This document shows, in pieces, positions 1 to 8,915 of a DNA stretch of 64,000 bases. This DNA comes from Polaribacter sp. Hel1_85. GTDB lineage: Bacteria > Bacteroidota > Bacteroidia > Flavobacteriales > Flavobacteriaceae. The stretch is from NCBI RefSeq assembly GCF_000766795.1, contig NZ_JPDS01000002.1:1059001-1123000 (forward strand), given 5' to 3'. Below the pieces are notes generated by a model. The model was given only the letters and a program-made list of their open reading frames with translations. It was not told the origin of the DNA and did no database searches. The position numbers and the translations under genes are program-made. Every line of letters begins with the position of its first letter. Position 1 is the stretch's first letter.

Positions 1-1336
1 ATTTTATACTGTAAGAAGTTCCATTATGAGAAATGATTACGTTTCCAAACCAATTATCTTTATAAGTACCAACAATTTGATTTGGTTTTGGTAAATTCTG
101 ATTCTTTTTTGCAATAACAGTTCTTGCAAAAACGCTAGTTTTTATGCTATCATTATATTTTAAATAATTGGTATTATTTGTTCCGTATTTTTTTAACCAA
201 CCTCTATTTTCATACCCTAAATAGGTGTCTTTAATAGTGTTTGTAATTGTGCTAAATGCGCTTCCATTCATTTGGTTGGTTAACACTACAATTGCCAAAT
301 CTAAATCTGGAATCATGGTAAACTGTGTTACTGTACCTAACAAACCACCTGTGTGATATACTTGTTTGTAACCACCTTTTACATCAGTTAAAAACCAACC
401 CAATCCATAACCTCTAAAGTTGGAATTGTAAGAATCGTTTTTTCTAACTTTTAAAGGCGTTTGTAATTGCCATAATTCATCAAATTGTTGTTCGCTTAAT
501 AATCGTTTTCCTTCTTTGGTAACAGCATCATTCATTAAAAAATTTGCCCAAGTAAGCATGTCTTTTATATTACTCATTATTCCTCCTGCAGGATTTGCAG
601 TTTCGCTCCAATCATGAGGAATTTGAATCACTTTTCCTTCTGCTCTTGTATGTGCATCAACAATATTTTTGTGGTTTTTAACTCTATTGTAAGATGCTTT
701 ACTATTGTTCATTCCAACAGGTTTCAGAATATTTGTTTCAATAAATTCTTCCCAAGAAAGACCACTTACACGTTTTAAAACTTCACCAGCAATAATAAAC
801 ATATTGTTGTTATAAGCAAACTGACTTCTAAAAGAAGATGCTCTTTTTAGGTGTTTTACATTGTTAATAATGTCTTTTGTTTTAAAGTCATTTCCTTCTG
901 GAAAAAACATTAAGTCCCCTGCGCCTAAACCCATTCCACTTCTGTGAGTTACTAAATCTCTCACCGTAAATTCTTCTGTTACCCAAGCATCTGCAAGTTG
1001 AAATTCTGGAATGTGTTTTCTTACTTTATCATCCCAGTTTAGTTTACCAGCATCAACCATCATTGCCAAAGCAAAACAAGTAAAACCTTTACTATTAGAA
1101 GCAATACCAACCAAAGTGTTTTCGTTCATGTCTTTTTTGTTGGTTAAAGAACGAACTCCATGACCTTTTGCATAAACTATTTTTCCGTCTTTTAAAATTC
1201 CGACAGAAATACCAGGAACATCAAAAGTTGTGAGCGTTTCTTTTACTAAATTGTCTAAAACTTGTTCTTCAATTTGGGCAAAAAAACTTGTTGTTGCAAA
1301 CAAGAATGTTAAAATAAGTGCTTTTTGAAATTTCAT
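1..1336 (-). CDS. Serine hydrolase, beta-lactamase/PBP4-like family (partial, 3' end outside window)
   Basis: The reading frame opens at the ATG ending at 1336 and runs to the window edge without a stop, so at least 445 residues are present and the C-terminus is missing. The N-terminus is a signal peptide (MKFQKALILTFLFATTSFFA, then Q), so the product is exported. The class C beta-lactamase/PBP fold is shown by SNSK (SxxK nucleophile motif) in IASNSKGFTCFAL and by YNN in FAYNNNMFI as the second catalytic motif. Family members are D-aminopeptidases, esterases or peptidoglycan-linked hydrolases; the substrate cannot be told. It is divergent from the alpha/beta hydrolase at 1383. Confidence 0.85.
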   Translation of the reverse strand, partial: MKFQKALILTFLFATTSFFAQIEEQVLDNLVKETLTTFDVPGISVGILKDGKIVYAKGHGVRSLTNKKDMNENTLVGIASNSKGFTCFALAMMVDAGKLNWDDKVRKHIPEFQLADAWVTEEFTVRDLVTHRSGMGLGAGDLMFFPEGNDFKTKDIINNVKHLKRASSFRSQFAYNNNMFIIAGEVLKRVSGLSWEEFIETNILKPVGMNNSKASYNRVKNHKNIVDAHTRAEGKVIQIPHDWSETANPAGGIMSNIKDMLTWANFLMNDAVTKEGKRLLSEQQFDELWQLQTPLKVRKNDSYNSNFRGYGLGWFLTDVKGGYKQVYHTGGLLGTVTQFTMIPDLDLAIVVLTNQMNGSAFSTITNTIKDTYLGYENRGWLKKYGTNNTNYLKYNDSIKTSVFARTVIAKKNQNLPKPNQIVGTYKDNWFGNVIISHNGTSYSIK

Positions 1337-1370
1337 TTTTGAAAAATTATTTTAAAGACTTAAAGATACA

Positions 1371-1378
1371 TATTTTTG
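1371..1378 (+). promoter_or_regulatory. Bacteroidota -7 box for the alpha/beta hydrolase
   Basis: TATTTTTG matches the Bacteroidota primary-sigma -7 consensus TAnnTTTG and lies 5 bases before the ATG at 1383, implying an almost leaderless mRNA. No clear -33 TTG is seen at the usual distance. Confidence 0.5.
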
Positions 1379-1382
1379 CTAC

Positions 1383-2168
1383 ATGCAAAATTCTATCACC
1401 TTTAAAAATGCACAAATTTCATATTCTGATCAAGGAAAGGGAGCTGCTGTTGTTTTAATTCATGGTTTTTTAGAGAATTCCACAATGTGGGATAAAATTA
1501 AGCCTGAATTAATAAAAAACAACAGGGTAATTACTATTGATTTATTAGGTCATGGAAAATCAGATTGTTTAGGATATGTGCATTCTATGGAGTTGTTTGC
1601 AGAAACTGTTGAAGCTGTTTTAAAACATTTAAGAATTCGAAAATATATTTTGGTTGGCCATTCTTTAGGAGGTTATGTTGCGTTGGCTTTTGCCAAAATG
1701 AATCCCTCTAAAACAAAGGGCTTATGCTTATTAAATTCAACTTCTTTTGAAGATTTTAAAGAACGAAAAAACTTGAGAACAAGAGCCAATAAAATGGTGC
1801 AGAATAATTTTGAAACGATGGTAAAAATGTCTGTTTCAAATTTGTTTCATCAAGAAAATGTATTAAAATTTAAAGACGAAATTGAAGCGGTTAAAAAGGA
1901 AGCCTTACAAACTTCTGTTCAAGGTTATATTGCTGCCAATGAAGGAATGAAAAACCGCACAAATGAAAATCAGTTTTTAAAAGAGAGTTCTTTTAAGAAG
2001 TTGATAATTATTGGCGAGAAAGATCCTGTTTTAGATTACCAAACTTCTTTAGAAGAAGCAAAAAACACAAATTCTGAATTTGTTGTTTTTCCTGACGGAC
2101 ATATGAGTCATATTGAAAATAAAGATTTGTTAATTTCAACTTTAAAAGACTTTATAAAAAGTTGTTGA
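1383..2168 (+). CDS. Alpha/beta hydrolase
   Basis: A 261-residue cytoplasmic protein with the complete alpha/beta hydrolase pattern: oxyanion loop LIHGF at about residue 25, nucleophile elbow GHSLGG with Ser94, a late acid in GEKDPVLD near residue 215 and a catalytic His in DGHMSHIEN near residue 245. Length and motif spacing resemble the BioH/MenH/haloperoxidase-like esterases, but nothing identifies a substrate. The ATG at 1383 sits 5 bases after a -7 box. The next gene begins 57 bases after its stop, so joint transcription is possible. Confidence 0.88.
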   Translation: MQNSITFKNAQISYSDQGKGAAVVLIHGFLENSTMWDKIKPELIKNNRVITIDLLGHGKSDCLGYVHSMELFAETVEAVLKHLRIRKYILVGHSLGGYVALAFAKMNPSKTKGLCLLNSTSFEDFKERKNLRTRANKMVQNNFETMVKMSVSNLFHQENVLKFKDEIEAVKKEALQTSVQGYIAANEGMKNRTNENQFLKESSFKKLIIIGEKDPVLDYQTSLEEAKNTNSEFVVFPDGHMSHIENKDLLISTLKDFIKSC

Positions 2169-2225
2169 TTACATTTCTTTGTAATTAATTAAAAATTTCT
2201 TCGACTATGGATAAAAACCAATCGA

Positions 2226-2681
2226 ATGAAACAATATATTTTATTACTATTTTTTGGAGTATCTACTCTTTTATCTGCGCAGAAAATAGATTACAATACT
2301 AAGAAAGGCTTTGTAGCAGAAGGTTTTGATGTGGTTTCTTATTTTGTGGATAAAAAACCTGTTGAAGGAAAAAACAAGTTTATAACAACTTATGATGGTG
2401 CTAAATTTAGATTTTCTTCTGAGAAACATTTAAAAATGTTTGCAGAAAATCCAAAAAAATATGTGCCTCAATATGGTGGTTATTGTGCTTATGCAGTTGC
2501 AGAAAAAAACACCAAAATGTATATTGATGGAGAAGCTTACGAAATTAGAGACGGTAAATTGTATTTATTTTATAGCTCTTTTTTTGGTAGTAAATTAGAA
2601 GATTGGCAAGAAGGGAATACTCCGAAATTACAAGTAAAAGCAGATAAAAACTGGGAAGGATTAAAACACACAAAAAATTAA
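2226..2681 (+). CDS. YHS domain protein, exported (copy 1)
   Basis: A 151-residue exported protein. It has a signal peptide (MKQYILLLFFGVSTLLSAQ) followed by one YHS domain: GFDVVSYF, YDGAKFRFSSEKHLKMFAENPKKYVPQYGGYCAYAV. YHS domains are often metal-associated and occur in copper- or heme-linked proteins; the CAYA segment is the usual signature. The role is not established. It is followed after 2 bases by a paralogue of nearly the same length, clearly a tandem duplication, and the pair probably shares a transcript ending at the terminator at 3149. Confidence 0.85.
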   Translation: MKQYILLLFFGVSTLLSAQKIDYNTKKGFVAEGFDVVSYFVDKKPVEGKNKFITTYDGAKFRFSSEKHLKMFAENPKKYVPQYGGYCAYAVAEKNTKMYIDGEAYEIRDGKLYLFYSSFFGSKLEDWQEGNTPKLQVKADKNWEGLKHTKN

Positions 2682-2683
2682 AA

Positions 2684-3127
2684 ATGAAAAAACTAGGATT
2701 ACTTATTATACTAATTTCATTTTCAGCTTTTGGGCAAAGTGATAATTACAACTTAAAAAAAGGTTTTGTTGCAGAAGGGTATGATGTTGTTGGTTATTTT
2801 AATAACAAAGCAGAAAAAGGAGACAAAATGTTTATTGCTAATTATGATGGTGTAAAATTTAAGTTTGCATCAAAAGAGCATTTAATAATGTTTAAAAAAT
2901 CACCAGAAAAATATGTTCCTGCTTATGGAGGGTATTGTGCATATGCAATTGGAGTAAAAGGAGAAAAAGTTTCTATAGATCCAAAAACATTTGAAATTCG
3001 TGACGATAAATTATATTTATTCTATAATTCTTGGGGAACAAATACTTTAGAATTATGGCAAGAAGAAGGAGCTGAAGAATTGAAAGTGAAAGCTGATGAA
3101 AATTGGCAAAAAATAATTAATCAATAA
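2684..3127 (+). CDS. YHS domain protein, exported (copy 2)
   Basis: A 147-residue paralogue of the preceding gene with its own signal peptide (MKKLGLLIILISFSAFGQ) and YHS domain (KGFVAEGYDVVGYF, KYVPAYGGYCAYAIGVKG). The two copies keep the same frame of conserved positions, including the DGVKFKF/SKEHL and FEIRDDKLYLFY segments, but differ at many residues, so the duplication is not recent. Spacing of 2 bases from copy 1 implies one operon. Function inferred only as a periplasmic or surface metal-related protein. Confidence 0.85.
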   Translation: MKKLGLLIILISFSAFGQSDNYNLKKGFVAEGYDVVGYFNNKAEKGDKMFIANYDGVKFKFASKEHLIMFKKSPEKYVPAYGGYCAYAIGVKGEKVSIDPKTFEIRDDKLYLFYNSWGTNTLELWQEEGAEELKVKADENWQKIINQ

Positions 3128-3148
3128 TATTAAACCCTAAAAAAGAAA

Positions 3149-3179
3149 AGAGCTGAATATAAAATTCAGCTCTTTTTTT
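3149..3179. terminator. Bidirectional intrinsic terminator between YHS pair and tyrS
   Basis: A perfect 10-bp stem (AGAGCTGAAT 3149-3158, ATTCAGCTCT 3164-3173) with a 5-base loop is followed by a T run. An A-rich flank on the left lets it also serve the convergent tyrS gene. Confidence 0.85.
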
Positions 3180-3195
3180 ATTATGTGAAGGAATC

Positions 3196-4500
3196 TCAAA
3201 AAATAGATTTCTCAACAATCAATAAATAATATGTTTTTTTACCACGTTGTAATAACACATATTTATTTGCAATTAAATCTTCTTTAGATATTTTATAATC
3301 TTCTTTTACTTTTTCTTTATTTACAGAAATAGCATTTTCTTTTAATGCTCTTCTTGCATCTCCATTCGATTTTAAAAAGTTTGTTTTTGCTGCTAAAGCT
3401 CCAATCATATCTAAACCTTCTTCAATATCTGTACTAGAAACTGTTGCTTGAGGTACACCATCAAACACATCTAAAAACGTTTGCTCGTCTAAAGATTTTA
3501 AATCATCTGCATTCGATTTTCCGAATAAAATATTAGAAGCAGCAATTGCTTTTTTGTATTCTTCTTCTCCATGAACTAAAACGGTTACTTCTTCTCCTAA
3601 ACGTTTTTGTAAAACACGTACATGTGGCGCTTCTTTATGTTCTTCAATTAATGAATTAATAGTTTCTTCATCTAAAAAAGTAAAGATTTTTATATACTTT
3701 TCTGCATCTTCATCAGAAGTATTTAACCAATATTGGTAAAATTTATAAGCAGAAGTTCTTTTTGCATCTAACCAAACATTTCCACCTTCAGATTTTCCGA
3801 ATTTAGAACCATCAGATTTTGTAATTAACGGACATGTAATTGCATATCCTTTTCCGTTACCAATTCTTCTAATTAATTCTGTTCCTGTAGTAATATTTCC
3901 CCACTGATCAGAACCACCCATTTGAATTGTAGTTGCATTTTCTTTAAATAAATGTAAGAAATCATAACCTTGCACCATTTGATAGGTAAACTCTGTAAAA
4001 GACATTCCGTCTTTAGACTCAGAACTAATTCTGTTTTTTACAGAATCTTTAGCCATCATATAATTTACAGTAATGTGTTTACCAATATCTCTAATAAAAT
4101 CTAAGAAAGAAATATCTTTCATCCAATCGTAGTTATTCACTAAGATTGCAGCATTTTTTGCATCAGATTCAAAATCTAAAAAATGACCTAATTGTCCTTT
4201 TACACATTCTTGGTTATGACGTAATGTTTTTTCATCTAACAAATTACGTTCTGCAGATTTTCCTGAAGGATCTCCAATCATACCAGTTGCACCACCAACC
4301 AAAGCAATAGGTCTGTGTCCACATCTTTGATAATGAGCAAGCAACATAATTGGTACTAAATTACCAATATGTAAAGAATCTGCAGTTGGATCAAAACCAA
4401 CATAGGCACTTCTCATTTCTTCTAGTAAATGTTCTTCAGTTCCTGGCATGCTGTCGTGCAACATTCCTCTCCATTTTAATTCTTCAATAAAATTCTTCAT
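3196..4500 (-). CDS. tyrS: Tyrosine--tRNA ligase
   Basis: Class I aminoacyl-tRNA synthetase charging tRNA-Tyr. The HIGH motif appears as LHIGNL in [13 protein letters not shown], the KMSKS equivalent as KFGKSEGG, and an S4-like RNA-binding domain lies at the C-terminus ([14 protein letters not shown]). From the ATG ending at 4500 the protein has 434 residues, the normal length. An in-frame TTG further upstream (4524) lies within the likely promoter box TATATTTG (4522-4529), so the ATG starting [13 protein letters not shown] is the better start. Confidence 0.95.
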   Translation of the reverse strand: MKNFIEELKWRGMLHDSMPGTEEHLLEEMRSAYVGFDPTADSLHIGNLVPIMLLAHYQRCGHRPIALVGGATGMIGDPSGKSAERNLLDEKTLRHNQECVKGQLGHFLDFESDAKNAAILVNNYDWMKDISFLDFIRDIGKHITVNYMMAKDSVKNRISSESKDGMSFTEFTYQMVQGYDFLHLFKENATTIQMGGSDQWGNITTGTELIRRIGNGKGYAITCPLITKSDGSKFGKSEGGNVWLDAKRTSAYKFYQYWLNTSDEDAEKYIKIFTFLDEETINSLIEEHKEAPHVRVLQKRLGEEVTVLVHGEEEYKKAIAASNILFGKSNADDLKSLDEQTFLDVFDGVPQATVSSTDIEEGLDMIGALAAKTNFLKSNGDARRALKENAISVNKEKVKEDYKISKEDLIANKYVLLQRGKKTYYLLIVEKSIF

Positions 4501-4521
4501 TGTATTCTGTTTATCAGTTGG

Positions 4522-4529
4522 CAAATATA
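4522..4529 (-). promoter_or_regulatory. -7 box for tyrS
   Basis: On the minus strand this reads TATATTTG, a full match to TAnnTTTG, about 21 bases before the chosen tyrS ATG. It overlaps the alternative TTG start and so argues against it. Confidence 0.5.
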
Positions 4530-4723
4530 CTTAAAGCTAGTAAGTTTTGAGAATTTTTAAGGCAGATATTTTATTCTTTATAAAGGCAAAATTTTCAGGC
4601 ATAGTAGTAGTTATGGTTTTAAATTTTAACGAAAATAAAGGGTAAAATAACTAGTTAAAAACCTGAAAACTTATTTGTTTTAAGTATCAAAGTTTATCGA
4701 GTAAAATATACTAAATTCGTTGC

Positions 4724-5731
4724 ATGATTTTAGTTACTGGAGGTACAGGTTTAGTTGGCGCTCATTTATTATATGATTTAATTAAAAATGATGAAAAAGT
4801 ACGTGCTATTTATCGTTCTGAAAAAAGAATTGAAAAAGTAAAAGAGGTTTTTTCTTTTTATACTGATGATGAAACTCTAATTTCTAAAATAGAATGGTTT
4901 AAAGCAGATATTACAGATGTTCCTTCTATGATTCCTGCTTTTATTGATATTGATAAAGTATATCATTGTGCAGCATTAATTTCTTTTAATCCGAAAGATT
5001 ATAGAGAAATGCGCAAAGTAAATATTCATGGAACTGCCATTGTTGTAAACCTTTCTATTGATGCAAAAGTTAGCAAAATCTGTTTTGTAGGTTCTATTGC
5101 TTCTATTGGAAATTCTTTAAACGGAGCTTTAATTAATGAAGAATGCGAATGGAATAAAGAAGCAGATAATAGTGGATATTCTATTACCAAATTTGGCGCA
5201 GAAATGGAAATTTGGCGTGCAAGTCAAGAAGGAGTTGAGGTTGTAATTGTAAACCCTGGAGTTATTCTAGGTAGTGGTTTTTGGCAATCTGGATCTGGTA
5301 AATTATTTACCCAAGTTTATAATGGATTTAAATTTTATACAGAAGGAATTACGGGTTTTGTTAGTGTAAAAGATGTTGTAAAATCGATGGTTTTATTAAT
5401 GAATTCTAATATTAAAAACGAACGTTTTATTCTGGTTGCTGAAAACAAATCATTTAAAGAGATTTTCTTCTCTATTGCAGATTCTTTGGGTAAAAAGAAA
5501 CCTTCAATAAAAATAAAATCGTGGCAAACTTCTATATTTTGGAGAATTTCTGGAGTAATATCTACAATTACAAGAAAACAACCTTTTTTAAGTAAATATT
5601 CTGCAAGAAGTGCGCACTCAATTTCAAAATATTCATCAGAAAAAATTGAAACAGCGCTTAATTTTAAGTTTCAGAATATTAATGAAATAATAAAAGAAAC
5701 TTCAGCAAAATATTCTAAAAATCTTCTTTAA
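4724..5731 (+). CDS. NAD-dependent epimerase/dehydratase family protein
   Basis: A 335-residue extended short-chain dehydrogenase/reductase. The N-terminal Rossmann motif is MILVTGGTGLVGAHLL, and the active site has Ser in CFVGSIASIG and YxxxK in NSGYSITKFGAE. This fits sugar-nucleotide epimerases and 3beta-HSD-like dehydrogenases; the substrate is unknown. The ATG at 4724 follows a weak -7 box (TAAATTCG at 4712-4719). Its 3' end overlaps the convergent DUF4296 gene by 17 bases. Confidence 0.88.
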   Translation: MILVTGGTGLVGAHLLYDLIKNDEKVRAIYRSEKRIEKVKEVFSFYTDDETLISKIEWFKADITDVPSMIPAFIDIDKVYHCAALISFNPKDYREMRKVNIHGTAIVVNLSIDAKVSKICFVGSIASIGNSLNGALINEECEWNKEADNSGYSITKFGAEMEIWRASQEGVEVVIVNPGVILGSGFWQSGSGKLFTQVYNGFKFYTEGITGFVSVKDVVKSMVLLMNSNIKNERFILVAENKSFKEIFFSIADSLGKKKPSIKIKSWQTSIFWRISGVISTITRKQPFLSKYSARSAHSISKYSSEKIETALNFKFQNINEIIKETSAKYSKNLL

Positions 5732-6290
5732 TAATTTCTTTTTTTTGCAGGATCTCTTTTTTAAGAATAGGTTTATGTGGTTTTGATATTGAATCTGCTT
5801 CTAACTTAGGGAAAATATCATTCTCTATACTTGTTTTAGGTAAATAACAGTAATTAATGTAATTAGTACTAGTCTTTTTAATAGAGTCTAATCGAAATCT
5901 TTTCTTCTTTTTTATTATATTTAAAGAATCTTTTCTAATTGAATCTAGTTCTGAACTTATTTTAGAATAAAATTCTTTTTTTTCATCGATTTTTATCTTT
6001 ACGTCATTTATAATTTCTTCATATAAATCTATTTTAGAAGTATAGTAAAAGTTACTGTTTTGAAAACGTAAACTGTCAATTTTATATTTGTCATAAATAA
6101 AAGCCATGTAACTAATTTTCTTTTGGTTGTTTTTGTTTTTTACAAATTTAGCAGAAGATGCAATTATCATATCTTGCATTAAAAGACTCATAGTATCTTT
6201 CGGTATTAAGTCTTTTGGCTTTTTAAAAATAGTGTTACTTGTGCAAGAAACCAAGAAAATAAATAGAAGTAAGTAGCTTAATTTTTTCAT
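5715..6290 (-). CDS. DUF4296 family lipoprotein
   Basis: A 191-residue lipoprotein with lipobox LVSC after MKKLSYLLLFIF. The first half matches the DUF4296 pattern of Flavobacteriia: short hydrophobic and charged helices including MQDMIIASSAKFV and YDKYKIDSLRFQNSN. The C-terminal third is Lys-rich and low in complexity. The gene is the last of a four-gene run (GT2, GNAT, pyrC, DUF4296), starting 1 base after the pyrC stop. No biochemical function is known to me. Confidence 0.8.
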   Translation of the reverse strand: MKKLSYLLLFIFLVSCTSNTIFKKPKDLIPKDTMSLLMQDMIIASSAKFVKNKNNQKKISYMAFIYDKYKIDSLRFQNSNFYYTSKIDLYEEIINDVKIKIDEKKEFYSKISSELDSIRKDSLNIIKKKKRFRLDSIKKTSTNYINYCYLPKTSIENDIFPKLEADSISKPHKPILKKEILQKKEIIKEDF

Positions 6291-6291
6291 A

Positions 6292-7632
6292 TTAACGATT
6301 AAAAGTCAGGCGTTTTCCTTTTATTTCATCATTAAAAATACCATTATTATATATTAAATGTCCGTTTACAAATGTGTGAGATATTGTAGATGAAAAAGTG
6401 GTTCCTTCAAAAGGAGACCAACCGCATTTGTATAAAATATTTTCTTTAGAAACAGTTTGTGGTTTGTTAGTATCTATTAAAACTAAATCTGCATAATAAC
6501 CTTCTTTGATAAAACCACGTTTTTCAATTTGAAATAATTTTGCAGGATTATGGCTCATCTTTTCAACTGCTTTTTCAATTGAAATTACACCTTCTTTTAC
6601 TTTTTCTAAAATAGCGGTTACAGCATGTTGTACTAAAGGACCACCACTTGGCGCTTTTGTGTATACGTTTGTTTTTTCTTCTAAAGTATGAGGCGCATGA
6701 TCTGTTGCTAATACATCAATTCTGTCATCTAAAAGCGCTTTCCATAAACCTTGTTTATCAGCTTCCGTTTTTACAGCAGGATTCCATTTTATATGTGTTC
6801 CTTTTTCTTCATAATCTTTATCAGAAAACCATAAATGATGAATACAAACTTCTGCAGTAATTTGTTTTTCTTCTAAAGGAATGTCGTTTCTAAAAAGGGC
6901 AGTTTCTTTAGCAGTTGATAAATGAAAAATGTGCAATCTTGCGCCAGTTTTCTTTGCTAATTCAATAGCTTTAGAAGAAGATAAATAGCAAGCTTCTTCA
7001 CTTCTAATTATTGGATGATATTTTACAGGAATATCATCTCCATATTTGTCTTTAAATTCTTGAGTGTTTTTTCTGATGGTAGCTTCATCTTCACAATGAA
7101 CAGAAATAATCATTTTTGTTGATGAAAATATCTTTTCTAAAACAGCTTCATCATCTACTAACATATTTCCTGTAGAAGAACCTAAAAATAATTTAATTCC
7201 GGCTACTTTTTTAGGATCTGTTTTTAATAACTCATCTAAGTTATCGTTTGTTCCACCAAACATAAAAGAATAGTTTGCATAAGAATCGTTTGCAGCAATT
7301 TTAAATTTATTTTCCAATAAATTTTGTGTTGTAGCTTGAGGAACTGTGTTTGGCATTTCTATAAAAGTAGTAATTCCACCTGCAACAGCAGCTCTACTTT
7401 CTGTAGCAATATTTGCTTTATGCGTTAAACCAGGTTCTCTAAAATGAACTTGATCATCAATAAAACCAGGAATTAAAGTTTTACCTTCAGCGTCTATAAC
7501 TTCAACATTTTTTGTTGCTTTTATTTCTGATGAAATTTCCTTTATGATTTCGTTTTCAATTAAAACATCACCAATAAAAGTGTTGTTCTCATTTACGATT
7601 CTTGCATTTTTTATTAAAGTTGATTTTGCCAT
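6292..7632 (-). CDS. pyrC: Dihydroorotase
   Basis: A 446-residue amidohydrolase catalysing closure of carbamoyl-aspartate to dihydroorotate in pyrimidine synthesis. Seen: the N-terminal metal segment DDQVHFREPGLTHKA, the Lys likely carboxylated in AGIKLFLGSS, His ligands in SVHCEDE and HIFHLST, and Asp in LATDHAPHT. The first metal-binding position is Gln rather than the usual His (DxHxH becomes DxQVH). I recall this as a lineage feature of Bacteroidota enzymes, but it is worth noting. It lies between GNAT and DUF4296 in one operon. Confidence 0.9.
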   Translation of the reverse strand: MAKSTLIKNARIVNENNTFIGDVLIENEIIKEISSEIKATKNVEVIDAEGKTLIPGFIDDQVHFREPGLTHKANIATESRAAVAGGITTFIEMPNTVPQATTQNLLENKFKIAANDSYANYSFMFGGTNDNLDELLKTDPKKVAGIKLFLGSSTGNMLVDDEAVLEKIFSSTKMIISVHCEDEATIRKNTQEFKDKYGDDIPVKYHPIIRSEEACYLSSSKAIELAKKTGARLHIFHLSTAKETALFRNDIPLEEKQITAEVCIHHLWFSDKDYEEKGTHIKWNPAVKTEADKQGLWKALLDDRIDVLATDHAPHTLEEKTNVYTKAPSGGPLVQHAVTAILEKVKEGVISIEKAVEKMSHNPAKLFQIEKRGFIKEGYYADLVLIDTNKPQTVSKENILYKCGWSPFEGTTFSSTISHTFVNGHLIYNNGIFNDEIKGKRLTFNR

Positions 7633-7641
7633 TTTTTCTTC

Positions 7642-8103
7642 TTAAATATCCATTCTCATATTTACTAAACTTTTGGCAAACCCAAAACGTTCGTAAACTT
7701 TTATTGCTCCAATATTATTGTTATACACATCTAACCTTAATTCTTTAAGAGCCTTTTCTTTTGCCCATTTTTTTAAAGAATCTAAAATTAGATTGCTTAT
7801 TTTTTGTCCTCTAAAAGATGGTTTTACAAACATAAAACCGATGTAACCATATTGTGGGTTTTTTTGATAGATTTTAGAATTATCTATTCTTAAATAGCCA
7901 CAAGCAACAACTTCATTCTTTGAAACTGCCACTAAAAAATGAATATGTTCAGCAGCAATTAATTCTGGTATATTGTAATAATTTAAATGTCCTTTGCCTA
8001 AAAAAGGATCTAAAGGTTTTTCAGCTTCTACGACACCTTGCTCAAATGCTAAAAGAATTTGTAAGTCATCTATATTGGCTATCCTTAAAGAAATTTCACT
8101 CAT
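7642..8103 (-). CDS. GNAT family N-acetyltransferase
   Basis: A 153-residue GNAT protein. The acetyl-CoA binding motif A region is YIGFMFVKPSFRGQKISNLIL, followed by motif B-like LRLDVYNNNIGAIKVYERFGF. These features identify the acetyl-CoA fold but not the acceptor. It lies 7 bases after the GT2 gene and 9 bases before pyrC, so it is part of that operon. Confidence 0.88.
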   Translation of the reverse strand: MSEISLRIANIDDLQILLAFEQGVVEAEKPLDPFLGKGHLNYYNIPELIAAEHIHFLVAVSKNEVVACGYLRIDNSKIYQKNPQYGYIGFMFVKPSFRGQKISNLILDSLKKWAKEKALKELRLDVYNNNIGAIKVYERFGFAKSLVNMRMDI

Positions 8104-8110
8104 GACATTT

Positions 8111-8833
8111 CTACTTTGGCAATCCTTTTAATCTCATTTTTATCACTCCAAATAAAGCTTCAGAAACAATGTTTCCACTCATTTTAGAAGTTCCTAAAGT
8201 TCTGTCTGTAAAAACAACAGAGACTTCTTTTATGTTAAAACCATGTTTCCATGCTTTAAATTTCATTTCAATTTGAAAAGCGTAACCAATAAATTTTATT
8301 TTGTCTAATTGTATAGTTTCTAAAACTTCTCTTTTCCAGCAAACAAAACCAGCAGTGGTATCAAAAACAGGAATTCTAGTTATAAAACGTACATATTTAG
8401 AGGCAAAATAAGAAAGTAAAAGCCTTTTCATATCCCAATTAACAACATTTACTTGGTTTTTTACATATCTCGATCCTACAGATGCATCTCCACCTTCTTT
8501 GCTGCAAGCATTGTATAATCGAATTAAATCTTTTGGATTGTGAGAAAAATCGGCATCCATTTCTATGATATAATCATACTTTTTTGCAATTGCCCATTTA
8601 AAACCATGTATGTATGCAGTTCCTAAACCATTTTTCCCTAGTCTTTTTTCTAAAAAAAGGCGATTTGGAAATTCAGTAATTAACTTTTTTACAATTTCTG
8701 AAGTCCCATCAGGAGAATTATCATCCACAACCAAAATATGAAACTCTTTTTCTTGATTAAAAGTAGCTCTTATGATAACTTCTATATTCTCTTTTTCGTT
8801 GTAAGTGGGGATAATGACTAGTGCGTCTGACAT
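8111..8833 (-). CDS. Polyprenol-phosphate mannosyltransferase-like GT2 glycosyltransferase
   Basis: A 240-residue GT-A glycosyltransferase of family 2 with no membrane segments. Motifs: ALVIIPTYNEKENI at the N-terminus, nucleotide/metal site VVDDNSPDGTSE, acceptor-side DxD-like EMDADFSHNP, and the GSRYV segment. Closest known type is dolichyl- or polyprenyl-phosphate mannose synthase (DPM1-like), giving a lipid-linked sugar donor at the inner membrane. It is the first gene of an operon led by a TATATTTG box at 8860. Confidence 0.85.
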   Translation of the reverse strand: MSDALVIIPTYNEKENIEVIIRATFNQEKEFHILVVDDNSPDGTSEIVKKLITEFPNRLFLEKRLGKNGLGTAYIHGFKWAIAKKYDYIIEMDADFSHNPKDLIRLYNACSKEGGDASVGSRYVKNQVNVVNWDMKRLLLSYFASKYVRFITRIPVFDTTAGFVCWKREVLETIQLDKIKFIGYAFQIEMKFKAWKHGFNIKEVSVVFTDRTLGTSKMSGNIVSEALFGVIKMRLKGLPK

Positions 8834-8859
8834 AAATTAAATTTCATGTAGTAAGAAGG

Positions 8860-8867
8860 CAAATATA
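8860..8867 (-). promoter_or_regulatory. -7 box for the GT2-GNAT-pyrC-DUF4296 operon
   Basis: Minus-strand TATATTTG, a full TAnnTTTG match, 26 bases upstream of the GT2 start codon, with no competing gene between. Confidence 0.5.
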
Positions 8868-8915
8868 CATTATTTAATTACTAATTTTGTGTTAATCTTA
8901 CCAAAACAATAAAAG

